The notes under the pieces are model-generated. The model did no database searches. It saw only the letters and a list, made by a program, of their open reading frames with translations, and had not been told where the DNA came from. The position numbers and the translations under genes are program-made. DNA of 64,000 nt, taken from positions 42,368,057 to 42,432,056 of the forward strand of contig CP141137.1 of NCBI GenBank assembly GCA_035236585.1. The letters run 5' to 3'. The stretch comes from Warburgia ugandensis. Taxonomy: Eukaryota > Streptophyta > Magnoliopsida > Canellales > Canellaceae. Below are positions 50,611-62,104 of the stretch, piece by piece. Positions within the stretch are counted from its first letter, which is position 1. Each line of letters opens with the position of its first letter.

Positions 50611-51564
50611 CTTGAAGTTTATTTCGATTCATCTAATTACTTTCCATAACAGAGTACTATTTCAATACCATCTTCATAAGTAAACTCTATCCATTGTCTT
50701 GACTAGTATGCTCTATGGTTTCCACTTTGAGTGACTCCTTTAAATAAAAAAAGATACTCATAATGGATAACTGAACACAAGATTTGGATATAGAAAAATC
50801 TTTTAGTACAAACAAAAATTTTCCATGTTTAGCTGGTTAGTCTATTTATAAAAGAGGTTAGGGAGACTATTTTCTCCAAGGTTAGGCCATGTTTAGTCAC
50901 AGGACATTCATTGTGAAAGATGCTATCAAATTCTATCTTTTTCAAAAGTTTAACAGTAAATAAGGGAAGCCTTTAGTTGATGAGAATTAAATAGGAGAGC
51001 AGAAATACTTATGATTCATGGAATTCTCTAGTCAGCTATTGCCTTCTTCTTCTTTTGAGTCCTTAGAATCTATTTCCTTCAATAAATTATATTTATTTAT
51101 ATGAGGTAGACTATCTTCATGAAGGTAGTAAAATTCATGTTACTTCTTTACCTTTTGTAGATCTTTATATAGTCTTTGATAAACCATATGGTTCTATAGT
51201 AAAAAAATCCATTAAAAAAAATGATGGTTCAAAAACAATCAGTCCTAGTTAAGGAATATCTTCAACCTACCAAGTATGACCAATTTTCCATTCCAGTCAA
51301 TAAAAAAGGGCAGCCCCAGTGCACAAAGCTCCCGCCTATGCGGGGTCTGGGGAAGGGGCGGGCCACAATGGCCTAAAGTAGGCAGTCTTACCTTGCATTT
51401 TTGCAAGAGGCTGATTCCACGCCTTGAACCCGTGACCTCAAGGTCACATGACGACAACTTTCCATTCCAGTCAATGAATATGAAAATTGCATCACTCTAG
51501 GCATTCCTCATGACTTACTTCTAATATGGAAACAACAAGGATTACCTTCATTTTTGTGCTATTA
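50611..51564 (+). pseudogene. Endogenous pararetrovirus fragment, + copy (left arm)
   Basis: This is the inverted partner of 51,578-52,359. It holds non-coding leader sequence (50,611 to about 51,230), then about 50 codons resembling the caulimovirid movement protein, on the + strand. A SINE at 51,304-51,458 splits them. The viral reading cannot be followed beyond 51,564, where the arm ends. The movement protein in exogenous relatives enlarges plasmodesmata; here only a short, interrupted piece survives. The similarity was judged from a CITLGIPHDLL word and position, so identity is moderately sure. Confidence 0.75.
51304..51458 (-). mobile_element. Au-type SINE, slightly 5'-truncated
   Basis: About 155 bp of GC-richer DNA flanked by TTTCCATTCCAGTCAATAA (51,285-51,303) and the same 19 bases with one change (51,459-51,477). 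On the minus strand it carries a pol III box-B-like GGTTCAAGGC (51,421-51,430). It then follows the layout I recall for the plant Au SINE: a CAGCCTCTTGCA-like centre, a GCTCCCGC/GCGGGAGC-like part and a GGGCTGCCCTTTTT end. The short T-run tail is at 51,302-51,310. The other arm of the inverted repeat lacks it and shows the empty site near 51,660-51,690. Confidence 0.88.
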
Positions 51565-51577
51565 AACTTGCTCTTAC

Positions 51578-52359
51578 TAATAGCACCAAAATGAAGATGT
51601 ATAAATCCTTGCTATTTCCATATTGGAAGTAAGTCATGAGGAATGCCTAGAGTGATGCAATTTTTAGATTCATTGACTAGAATAGGAAACTTGTCATACT
51701 TGGAAGCTTGAAGATATTCCTTAACTGGGACTGATTTTTTTTTTACCTATCAAATTTTTTTATGAATTTTTTGACTATAGAACCATGTGGTTTATTGAAG
51801 ACTTTATAAAGATTTACAGAAAGTAAAGCAGTAACATGAATTTTACTACCTTCATGAAGATAGTTTATCTCATATAAATAACTATAATTTAGTGAAGCAA
51901 ACAGAATCTAAGGACTCAAAAGAAGAAGGCAACAACTGGCTAGAGAATTCCACGAATCATAAGTATTTATGCTCTCTCATTTAATTCTCATCAATTAAAG
52001 GCTTCCCATATTTATTGTTAAACTTTTGAAAAAGATAGAATTTATAGCATCTTTCCCAAGGAATGTCCTGGGACTAAATACGGCCTAACCTCAGAGCAAA
52101 CAGTTTCCTTGACCTTTTATGTAAACAAACTAACAAGATAAACATGGAAAAATTTTATTTGTACTACAAGATTTTTCTATATCTAGATCTCATGTTCAAT
52201 TATCCATTATGAGTCTCATTTTTTTATGTGGAGGATGCACTCAAAGTTGCAACCATAGAGCATACCGGGCAAGACAATGGATAGAGTTTACTTATCAAGA
52301 TGGTATAGAAATAGTACTCTGTTATGGAAAGTAATTGGATGAATTGAAATAAACTTGAG
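51578..52359 (-). pseudogene. Endogenous pararetrovirus leader and movement-protein start (right arm)
   Basis: Inverted copy of 50,611-51,564 without the SINE, roughly nine-tenths identical by eye. On the minus strand it follows the viral primer site at 52,426-52,439, so it is the leader and the beginning of the coding region. The movement-protein-like codons lie at about 51,735-51,580 and contain a stop (TAG) near 51,614. The viral genome order therefore runs from 57,655 through RT and RNase H and on to this point. The viral sequence does not continue to the left of 51,578 on this strand. Confidence 0.78.
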
Positions 52360-52425
52360 AGAAAAATAACTTACTTAGAAGTTAAAGGACATAATTAAAT
52401 AACATATGTAAATAGGAAAGAATCT

Positions 52426-52439
52426 AGGCTCTAATACCA
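52426..52439 (-). other. Pararetrovirus primer-binding site, tRNA-Met type
   Basis: On the minus strand this reads TGGTATTAGAGCCT, one base away from the standard tRNA-Met-complementary site used by caulimovirids. It defines the conventional origin of the viral map and lies between the RNase H end and the leader, as expected. Confidence 0.85.
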
Positions 52440-52700
52440 AAAAGTAGAGAACATTTAATTAAAGACAAAAGAAATATAGACAAAAGTCTAAAACATGAAA
52501 GTAAAGAGGCACACCAAAGGAAGAATTTACACTAAAGAAAAGAAAGGCTTACATAACTAGATTGGACTAAAAGAATGCTAAGAAGAAAAGAGAGAACACC
52601 ACCACCCAAGCTATGCTGAGGTTATGCTCAAGCTTTACTCCACTATACATCTCAACTTACATGACTACACCTTACAAGGGAGTTGGGGACTCAAACCTTC

Positions 52701-53225
52701 TTACATAAGTTACATTGATTTGACATAAACGACATGACTCACTAGAATGAATAAGTAAAAGTTACATAAGTTACATTGATTTGATGTAAAGGAAATGACT
52801 CACCACAATGACATAAGTAAAAGGACATGACTCATCATAATGACATAAGTAAAATGACACGACTCATCATAATGACACAGTAAAAGGACATGACTCACTA
52901 AAAAGACAAAAATAAAATGACACAACTCATTACAATGACATAACAACACCTAATATATAAAGTAAAGATGATGTTGACTGTGTAAGGCCAGTGGTAGATG
53001 GCTGATGATAACTATGTAGTTGTAGTAAATGACTTGTAAAGTAGTTGATGTGGTAGGTGCCTTGTAGAGTGGCAAATGCAATGGGTAGGTAATGGAGTGG
53101 TAGGTAGACATTAGAGTATTAGATGGCTAGAATAGTAGGTGGCTAATAGAATGGTAGGTGTCTATTGGCTAGTAAGTGGATAGTAGAATGGCATATGGTT
53201 AGTGAAATGGTAGGTGGTTAGTTCC
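52701..53225. repeat. Two degenerate tandem arrays in the viral intergenic region
   Basis: 52,701-52,945 has two 61-bp units, starting TTACATAAGTTACATTG at 52,701 and 52,762. About five shorter units of some 31 bp then share GACATAAGTAAAAGG and CATGACTCA. 52,995-53,225 has about ten loose units of 18-25 bp around GGTAGGTGGCTA and TAGAATGG. They lie between the end of the viral polymerase frame and the primer site, where the viral promoter is expected. Confidence 0.8.
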
Positions 53226-53238
53226 ATCCCTCATTTGC

Positions 53239-54235
53239 CTAGGGTGGATCTGCAAAATTTGGTAGTTCTTCATCATCTGAATTTGGTGGTTGGCTTTCCA
53301 TGAAGTGAAGATTGAATGCTGCCAGTGTAGATGTCCATGTAAGAGGATCTTTTGGATTATCATTCAAGTTCTTAACTTCTTTTTTGATTGTTCGACCGAA
53401 GAAGTAGAATTTAGGATCGCTATCATAGTTATAATATGATCCATATTCATTTCTTAACCATTTGATTGTAGGAGGAGGAGGAGGATTTCCTATTTCTCTA
53501 TTTCCTTTATAATTATTAAACTTTATGATAAGAAAATATTTCATTGGAGATTTCTTTAGGAAATTCTTCCAATCCACTACGTATATTAGAAATTTAAAGC
53601 AAATCACCATGTATAATCAAGATCTGGCCAAGCGATTAACTAATGGGGTTTTTTTCTTTCATGTGTTTCTCGAAGGAAGATAAAAGCCTCTTAGCCCTTT
53701 AGTGTATGTAATATTGACCAATGGTTTCCCTGAGTTCTTGTGGTAATTGTTTTATTGCTTCAGAGATATCAATGGATGTTTTAGGATGTTGTACTGGTTG
53801 GAGAGGATAAACACATAATGGTGCTGGTACAATGGAAGAAGTGTTTGCCATCTTATATTTTCTAGAAACAAAATTAGTAAGGGTGTTGTTCTTACCATCA
53901 ATGTGTTTGACTTTAAAGGACAACTGTGAGAACTAGTTTGCCTACCTGAGTAATTATGGTTCATGTCATATCTTCTACTTGAATTTTAACATCTTAGGAA
54001 AAGATGACATATCCATTTCTACCAAGAAGGTGTGACCAATGAGATGGAATTGGAACTTCTCTATTCCATTTTTCACTATTAGTATCTCTTTGAAGGTGGA
54101 GTGATAATGTAGTTGACTTGACTTGACTTGAATGCACCACTTTTGTATCTGTAGATATTTGTTTTTCATCCTTTTCTTAAAAAAGTACAACTCCCCAATA
54201 TTCATCTGTAGCATCTATTTGGAGGATTCTTTTTC
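53239..54235 (-). pseudogene. Pararetrovirus RNase H and polyprotein C-terminus
   Basis: Open pieces on the minus strand at 54,214-53,975, 53,923-53,699 and 53,610-53,239 lie in different frames. The first two hold the RNase H part, recognised by a conserved histidine-tyrosine-rich stretch (about 54,115) and an HIDGKNNTL word (about 53,890). The last piece has a proline run (PPPPPTIKWLRNEYG) and an acidic end with a stop at 53,239, like the tail of a petuvirus- or florendovirus-type polyprotein. RNase H would remove the RNA strand during reverse transcription. Several frameshifts and a stop near 53,935 make it dead. Confidence 0.8.
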
Positions 54236-55200
54236 CTGTGCTAGGAATCTATAATGGTTTAAGATGATTATATTTTTTTTTCAATTCTAGAACAATTGTT
54301 GTATGTCTGGGAGACCATGGGGGAGGATCTTTCTTTAATAACTGAGAAAGAACATTCTTGTGTATTACAACTTTGGGGATGAAATCTGCCATATAATTAA
54401 TTACTTCAAAAAATTGTTGTATGATTTTCACTGAAGATAACTTGTCTGGAAATTATTTGAGGTGTGTGGCAATGTGTGGCTGTAGTTGATACTTTCTATC
54501 TAAAATTGTCATCCTAAGGAAATCAATCTTTGTTTGACCAATGAGCATCATTCTTTGATAGCATGATTCCATATTCTTTTAAAATGTGGAAGAATTGTTT
54601 GAGGATTTATCCATGTGAATTTGCATATGAAGAAAATAGTAGGATATCATCAATATAAATAATAGAATTTGGTAGTAAGGGTTTGAAGATGGTGATCATG
54701 CCTTTTTGGAATTGTGAAGGAGCATTCTTAAGTACAACACAACATGATAGTTCATTAGAAATGATGAGTTGGAATGCAAAATACCATTTTTGGACATTCT
54801 TGAGAATGAACTCCTAGTTGCCAAAATCCTACTATAAGATCAAATTTAGAGAAAATTTTGGCATTAGAAAGATGTTGGAAGAGATTATGTTTTTGGCCGA
54901 GAGGAAACTTGTTATTTGCAAGAAATGATTCAACTGTTAGTAATTGATAACAAGCCTAAGTTTTCCTCTTATTTGTTCAACTCTTTTATTCACATAAAAG
55001 GCTTCGCATGCCCATGGAGAAGAAGTGGGTTCGATAAGACCTTGGGATTGTAATTGAAATAGTTCTTGAATAGCTAAGACAAGGCGCTCAAGATTCATTC
55101 CTTTGTGACTAGATTTTGTAGGATTGATATCCTTATTTTTCCTGAATATAAGAGAGACAAACAATCTCTAACTTATTGGATTTTATGGAGTCCAAGTTAT
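54236..55200 (-). pseudogene. Pararetrovirus reverse transcriptase (broken)
   Basis: The N-terminal part is open at 55,164-54,937 on the minus strand (GLIEPTSSPWACEAFYVNKR near 55,030). The middle is shifted, but the catalytic YIDD quartet is readable at about 54,640-54,660. The thumb part lies at 54,431-54,249 (NYMADFIPKV near 54,390). These words are of the caulimovirid rather than gypsy type. The product would copy the viral pregenomic RNA. At least three shifts and internal stops separate the pieces. Confidence 0.88.
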
Positions 55201-55620
55201 CTGTAAGGTGAAGATTTGGGATTTGAGACCAAGTAAGAAAGTTTTGCTTATGGGAAAGACCTTTTGTCTGACCATCAAAGGTTAGGAAATTTGTGAAGAA
55301 TGTCAAAACCAAGGATTAGGTCTTTGGATGATAAGGGAGATCCTAAGACTTTATGTTTGATGGTGAGGTTAGGAAAGACTCTGATGAGTATGGGTTTACT
55401 AATTTTGTCAATGGAGAAATGTTTCCATTGGTAGCTTTGAAATCTTGCATATGGGGACACCAAAAATTTTCCGAAAGGATCTTGGGGTTGAGAATGGTTG
55501 CTTTGGCACCTATGTCAAAAAGAACAATGATAGGGATAGGTTTAACATGTGGGTCAGTAACAAGGTAGACTTAGGCTATTGGTGTTGGTTGGTTTGAGGA
55601 ATACAAAAGGTCAGGGGAAG
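55201..55620 (-). pseudogene. Pararetrovirus aspartic protease (broken)
   Basis: An aspartic-protease-like segment precedes RT on the minus strand. It includes KDLILGFDILHKFPNL near 55,300, the block that closes the fold. A presumed D-T/I-G active site lies upstream near 55,505-55,530 (reading LFDIGAKATIL). Stops and a shift near 55,465 interrupt it. Its order before RT agrees with caulimovirids. Confidence 0.72.
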
Positions 55621-56730
55621 ATGAAGAAATTGGAGTGGGAAATACTCCATCAATTTCAAAAGTTACAAATTGCTCATAAGAACTTTCAAAATCACTTTGC
55701 TATCACTATAACCAATAGTTAGTAGTGTTTCTGATGAGTATCCTTCATAGAGAGAAGACAGATTCAACATATGAGAAGTCTATGTCTACATGTGCTGCTA
55801 CTTGCTAAAGAAATTTGATACTCTTCCTTTTCTTTGTACATTGTTTTGTAAAGTCCCATGATTTTCCAGAAACATAGCACCTATTTGTAGACTTTCCTTT
55901 TAATTTTTTTTTTCTCAAATATCACCATTTTATTCTTTTTCTGAATTTTGACTTGTGACGATATTCGTATGGATTTTTGTGAAACTTACTTCTATGAAAT
56001 TTCTTCTTGGACCTAGAACAACAATCTTTCTCTTTTTGTATTTTATAGTAGGATTTGGTTTGTCACATGAAATTCTAATATTTTTGCCTATTTTTTCCAT
56101 CTCTGCAAAAAAAAAAAAAAAAAAATTGATTGCACAACCGCTACAAAGCAAGTTGAGTATACTAGTAGATAACACCTAACTATGATTCTGAAAGAGATAA
56201 CTTCATATTTGCATTAGCTTATTAGTTTCATTTCCAAAAGGTTCAGGTAATGAGTTGAGGAATACCTATTTGAGGTTGACATCGTCCATACCATTGATGG
56301 CATAATATCTCTAAGACATCTTGTCAAAATGCTTTTCTAGATCTTTGGTCTTGAACAAATAGTATTTCATCTTTAAGTATTCATCTCTATATGTTTGTTT
56401 TTGTTGATGTGGTGGTTTAGCAAATTTTGTTTGCAAATGGATGTATTAATCCTTCAAGAGAAGGGCATTGGAAAACTTGTAATTGGTGGTATTCTCCATG
56501 TCATATCCACCAATCTCTTACTCTGCATGTGAATCATGGAATAAGTCTTTTTTATGACCTTTAAACTAATGTTTAAGATCTTTCTAATTCTGTCTTGCAC
56601 CAAGCATGAATTAGTATGATTCTTTCATGCCATTTTGAACGAGGAACATCATCAATTGTGAATAACTTTTTGATATCCATTATTGGTGGAACATAAAATG
56701 TTTCTAGGGATCTAGAGGTTCTTCAACCAT
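55621..56730 (-). pseudogene. Pararetrovirus capsid region with damaged zinc knuckle
   Basis: The capsid-like coding sequence reads from about 56,710 downward. It begins with a WHERIILIHAWCKTELERS segment (about 56,640-56,580) and reaches a YYAINGMDDVNLK segment near 56,290. A CCHC-type knuckle is expected next and is seen at about 55,850-55,895 as C-Y-V-S-G-K...D...C, with its second cysteine and its histidine changed. A 19-base A-run at 56,107-56,125 and lysine-rich linkers lie between. The product would build the particle. Stops (for example near 56,570 and 56,260) break it. Confidence 0.78.
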
Positions 56731-57655
56731 AGGTTCTTCATAAGGTTTTTTGTTAGTTGTATCTTGCAAAAAAGCATTAGGAATGATGTCTGAGTCTGAC
56801 TCATGGAATTCTGAAAAATTGTCTATGATGGAGGTTTTTTTAAAGAGTTCAAGAATTGGAGGTATAGGTTTAGAGAGATTTTTTAGAAAGCTATCAATGG
56901 GATTAGGGTTTTAAAGAGGGAACATTTCTACTGGTTGTGGTTCTAAAGTTCTTATGATTGGTTTAGAAGGGTTTGTAGAGATGTTGATGAAGAAGGTTTG
57001 GTAGGGGTTGATGGAATGGATAGTTTTCTTTTTGTTTTTGTGGATTTAGTCTAAGAACTGGCTTGTGCATTTTTGTGAAGATATCTTCTCTAAAAGGGTT
57101 GAAAGGGCTTTGTACTCCTTGTAGAGAGGTTGGCATTTTTGTGGAGAGAAATTGGGTTGCTTGGAGAGGTTGTAGCATATGTGGATAGTTTGGTTGGATA
57201 ATGGATGTAGAGAGAGCTTGTTGTGAGTAGATTTTTGGTGGTAGGCTAAAAATTGAGTAATTTTTTCCTTGAGTTGTTTCTTCTTTTTGAGATGCTTCAA
57301 TGGATTTGAGTTGTGCTTACAAGAACCTTTTTTCTGCCTCCTTTTCTTTGAGTAATCTTCCGCTAAGAGAGAGATCCTTTGATTGATGTGGTGATGGTGT
57401 AATATTCTTTGTGAAGAGCTTCTATCTTTCTTCTTTACTCAAGAATAAGAGTGTCTATGAAAGATAGCTTCTAAGTGACAGTAGCAGATAAAGCCCTTTG
57501 ATTTTCAAGGATTTCTTGCAAGGATTTGTTATGTGCCTTTGCAATCTTAGCTTGTCAATTTGGGGCTGCTTCTCCTGATGAGATTTTCTTTGGATGTCCA
57601 TCTGCATTTCTTTCTATAGGATTTTTAATTTTTCAAGCATAAGTTGTATTCTGCT
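56731..57655 (-). pseudogene. Pararetrovirus linker between movement protein and capsid
   Basis: Lysine-, glutamine- and serine-rich low-complexity coding sequence with short open pieces at 57,300-56,963. It contains a coiled-coil-like stretch at about 57,300-57,240 and, farther up, an EILENQRALSATVT segment near 57,490. It lies where caulimovirid polyproteins have a variable linker. Sequence upstream (the main part of the movement protein) is not found before the leader of element D starts near 57,655. Confidence 0.65.
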
Positions 57656-58118
57656 ATGGATAATCAAACTCTAACAATGGATGAAATTATCCAACTAAGT
57701 AGAAAAATAAAATGAAAGTGAGTGATACTTATAGTGGAGTTTCTAATGAAGATCAAGTGTGGGCCACCATACCCCACACTTCCCCTATATTATTACAACC
57801 CATTTAAAATTGAATAATAAAGTGCAAAATACAATGGGCCTCACTACAAGTTTCAGTTATATCCTAATTTAGAAAAGTAATGAAAACCTAATCTATGTTG
57901 ATTAAGTTGTGGCCCACAGGATTGTCGCAGATCCTTTGCAGATTTCCTTCACGCAAAAATCAAACAAATTGATCAATATGAGGAAAGTAGCAAATAAATG
58001 CAATACTAATGCAAAATAATTAACTAATGCACCCTAAACCTAGACTAAAGGAAAATAATATAAAGTATGATCCACTACACAAAATGTTGCGACTCTTTGA
58101 CAAGTGTGCCAAAATCTT
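57656..58118 (-). other. Element D leader and primer-binding site
   Basis: 57,736-58,090 matches C's leader at 46,791-47,140. At 58,095-58,114 the minus strand reads GATTTTGGCACACTTGTCAA, a decayed tRNA-Asp-type primer site just inside the LTR end at 58,119. The boundary with viral sequence is near 57,655-57,670 and is imprecise. Confidence 0.72.
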
Positions 58119-59429
58119 GTTGTGATCTTAAAGTTAAAATTCAAAAACACAAATTAGTTGTAGTACTTGATCTGTCTTAAATATTACTGCAAGTGCACGG
58201 CTCTTTTGGACTATAGAATTGACAAATATAGGTCAATCCCATGAGGATTCTATTATTAATGGAGTTAATTAAGACAAAGATTATGTTACTTTAGCCTAGC
58301 CAAACATAGGAATTTTGAAGATTTTAACTAAGATGATTAAAGCAATAAATATAATTAAGGAAATATAGACATAATATAAGTAAAGAGGCATGCAATTAAA
58401 AGAATGAAATTAATTAGGAATTACTTAGGGAATTTAAAGGAAATTTTAATGAAAAGAAGAGTAAACTACTATTTATGAAATTGTCTATGACAGGAAAGTA
58501 ATAATTTAAGACAATCAACAATAAAGGTTAAGGTAAAGACATAAGGAAGGAAAGAATCTAAACTAAGGAATCAACACACAAAGTAAGGAACATGTAAATA
58601 AAGGAAGGAGATTACATTAGGAACTAAAGCTAAATCTAATTAACTAAGAAATCGATTAAATAAGTGATTAAATGCAGAAATTAACTAAGGAAACAAAAGA
58701 TCAACAAAGGAATGAAAGTAAAGAAAGAAAATCTCATTAATTAAATTGATTACAAGGTTTTTCTACATTATTAAAGAAATGAAAGCAATAAAAGAAAGCA
58801 AGTAAAACTTCTTCTTTGTTGGGCTTGAGAAGTGAAAAGTTTGTTGGTAAGTTAGTGTACTATTGGTTGAAGAGAAGCCTACAAGTTCATGATGATAGTG
58901 GACCTTGGCTTAGGACTCTCAAAATTTCAGCCTTAGGGGTTGAAGTAAGGGAAAGGGACATGGTGTAATCCTAGCATCGAACATGAAGCCCTTAGCTAGG
59001 AATTGGAGTGGCTTAATGGAAAATTTTGTTTGTTTCTCTCAACCATTATTTAGGATTGGAAAGACTCCTTGATGCCATACAAGGGAAAAAGTCTTCTTTC
59101 CTTCTCCTTTAATCCCAAATCCCATAAGAAAATAAAACATAAAATGAAAGGAAGGAATAAATAAGAAAAGAGAAGAGAAGAAAAGATTGGGAAATAGATT
59201 AGGTTGAGAAGCCTTACTTTTGCACCTAGATCTTGGACATTTTGGCTATGGGAGCTAGGGTGAGAGTGATCTTCCTCCCTATATTTCTCCTTGCTTTGGC
59301 TCTTAAATTCTAGGGAAAGTTAGAAGATGGGTTTTTCTATCCTTTAACCACTATTTATAAAGTTTTAGGAGTGGAAGCCTTTAGGATGAATGGTTGTGAT
59401 CCAAAGGAAAGAAGATGAAAGGATGGTTG

Positions 59430-59650
59430 GGATTTGGTTGAAATTAGAGGAGGGTAGGTGAGGTTTGAAATTAGAGGATTTTATTTGAAATTAGAAAGGG
59501 GAGTAGGTGGGGTTTGAAATTAGGGTGATTTAGTTGAAATTAGAAAAGGAAGTAGGTGGGAATGGTTTGAAATTAATAAGTGGGGTAGGTGGAGTTTGAA
59601 ATTAGAAAAGGGAGTAGGTGGGAATGGTTTGAAATTAGGAAATGGGATCA
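59430..59650. repeat. Degenerate repeat in LTR D
   Basis: About seven irregular copies of a 30-45 bp unit with GGTTTGAAATTAG and GAGTAGGTGGG. Confidence 0.75.
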
Positions 59651-61514
59651 AAAGGGATGAATCATCTTTGCATGGAAATCTCATGCTTGCCCTTAGGTGG
59701 TTCCTTCCTTAGGTTGAGTAGAGAGACAAAGTTAGAAAAAAGGCTTCTTGTAGGCCCTAGTCTTCAAACTTGTTTTATTTCACAAGTTCCCATTGTATGT
59801 GATTTGGGTTTCCTTTAGAAGCTTCCCAAGGTGGTAATATGCTTGGATACTTGCATGGGAATTTTTGTCACCTTACTTTTGATCTAAACACCCTGTTTCT
59901 AACAGATAATGCTATATATTCCATTTAGGTTTCTGAATGCTTTGATTTTGATTTTGATATTTAATGATTATTCTTAGCTCCTGAACTGTGCAATTGACAT
60001 GTGTGGGTCCATAATGTAGCTTGGTTTCCAAAATTGCTCTTTCAGGGGTAAAACATCATTTTTGCGCATTTTTTTTTATATTTGTACCCTTATAACATCT
60101 AAAAATAAAATAAAAATGAAAAGCCATAGAAAGGGGGCCAGATTTGATACTGGCACCCCTGTCCCATTAAGTGAACCTGATAGACATCGGGTCTATCTTT
60201 CCCATGCTCATCAGACCAAAAAAAATAAATAAAAGAACCTGACAAAGAAGAGACTTGGAGGGAAAGGAAGAGGAGGAGAGGAGAAGAAAGGGAAGAAGAG
60301 GAGAAGGAAGGAGGAGAAGAAGAAGGAGAGGAGAGATGGGGAGGATGCCATGCTGCCGGAGAAGATTGGCATACTGGCGAAGGAGAAAAAAAAATGGGAG
60401 TTAGGGTTTTTCGGTCTGGCGGACTTACAGGCTGTCGCTGGAGATGATGCTGGCTTGGATCATTGATCTGTGCTAACCATATTGTTCACCACCATCAAAT
60501 GAACAAAAGCCCCAAGGTTATTTGGGAATCCATTTTGATCTTGCCTGTCAATTAGAGGGGAGTAGTGTGCATGACATTGATCAAAGGGTTTCACTAGGAA
60601 CTAAAGACAATCCGATTCATCTAGTGGTGGGAAAAGCACGAAGATGCATCCTAGAGGTAAGATCCACAAGACCCAACTAGTGATTTTGAGATTGTGGCTA
60701 GATCCGCATTGTTCAATCTAGATCTAGGTTTTTATGATGATCTAACCATTCAATTCCTAATCCAAACCTAGGGATAGGTAAGGGCATGATGTAGCTCAGA
60801 TCACACAAAAATTTCATATCTAGGCTGAAAATCGTTCGGACTATCCCAACCATCTAGTTGGGTACTGTTCATATAGTAACTTTGTGATGTCTAATCAATG
60901 ATTAGACACCATAGATGAGTTCCCCATCCTTAAAAATGATAGGATGGCTAGAATTATATGAATTTGAAGTGAAATAGATCGAATGACATAGGCCTTCCAA
61001 TTTGCCACTATTTAAATAGACACCTTGTGATGCCAAATCAATGATTAGTGGTTACAAATGGATTCCTGAATGTTGAATTAGCTTAGATATGATATGAAGT
61101 ATGCAATTTGGATAAACTTATATAAAAAAAATTGGGTGACATGAACTGTTCATGATGCTCATTATAACAATCTGATTTAGGAATACAATTATAGGTTATA
61201 TTGTTACAAAGGTGTGATTGATCGGGAGAGCGTAGCAAACTAAAGAGATTATTTGCTTCAGAGAACCTAAAGATATCCATTTGAGGTAAGAGGAATTAAG
61301 ATTGTTACGATTTTCGCTATATATGCATGTGTATATGACTTTCAAGCATTGAAATGAATCTTTTATATACAAAAGACAAGATGAATTTGCATGTTGAAAT
61401 TGAATCATGATTAAACTGTTTATGCATAAGCTATGCATTATTGTGAACCATGTGAGAGAAATGTAAGACTGATACTAGATAATTGTGAAATGGCTCGTAT
61501 GAGTGAAAGTGGTC

Positions 61515-61690
61515 TTTATGATGTGGGCGGGCCTTTGGGCTGGACAAGCTATCAGTCCTTGAGCCCCATTGTTTGGGCAGTTTGATGAATTTTAAGGGGT
61601 TGTTATGATGTGGGCATGCCTTCAGGCTGGATAAGCTACCGTTCCTGGATGGACAAGCTACAGGTCTCTCAGGAGTAAAACTTTGAGGTG
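61515..61690. repeat. Imperfect direct repeat, about 87-bp unit
   Basis: TATGATGTGGGC...CTGGACAAGCTA occurs at about 61,517 and again at about 61,603, with changes. It occupies the part of the LTR where LTR E has its tandem array. Confidence 0.75.
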
Positions 61691-62074
61691 TGTCATTGAG
61701 TTTAACCCACTACACCAAAGAGGATAATATTGTTTGCTGTGTACTTGATACACACAATAATGTGTTGGTATTTGATATGTGAAATGGCTCGTAAGAGCGA
61801 AGATTGGTTTCAGGAAATGTAAATGAATTGTAAGTTTGACATGTGACTGCATACTTTGCATTTAAAAGAATGTGTTTTGTATTGATGCATTGGTATTTCT
61901 TCCATTTTGGCATGGATTCATGATTTTCATAAATGTTGAATGATTTCAAGTCAAATGATAATTGAATTATTATTTGCATGATTTAGCATGGATAAATTGA
62001 TCTATATAGAATTATCATGATTTTTGTTTATATAAAAATTGCGTCTTATTCCACCTACACAAGCAATTGCTTAC

Positions 62075-62104
62075 TGAGGCATTGCTTTGGTTTGCAATGC
62101 CTCA
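62075..62104. other. LTR hairpin (perfect 11-bp stem)
   Basis: TGAGGCATTGC (62,075-62,085) and GCAATGCCTCA (62,094-62,104) flank an 8-base loop. It is the best preserved member of the hairpin set. Confidence 0.85.

Noticed and set aside
51245..51500. Small genes on both strands
   Set aside because: Both frames are translations of the SINE and its flanks.
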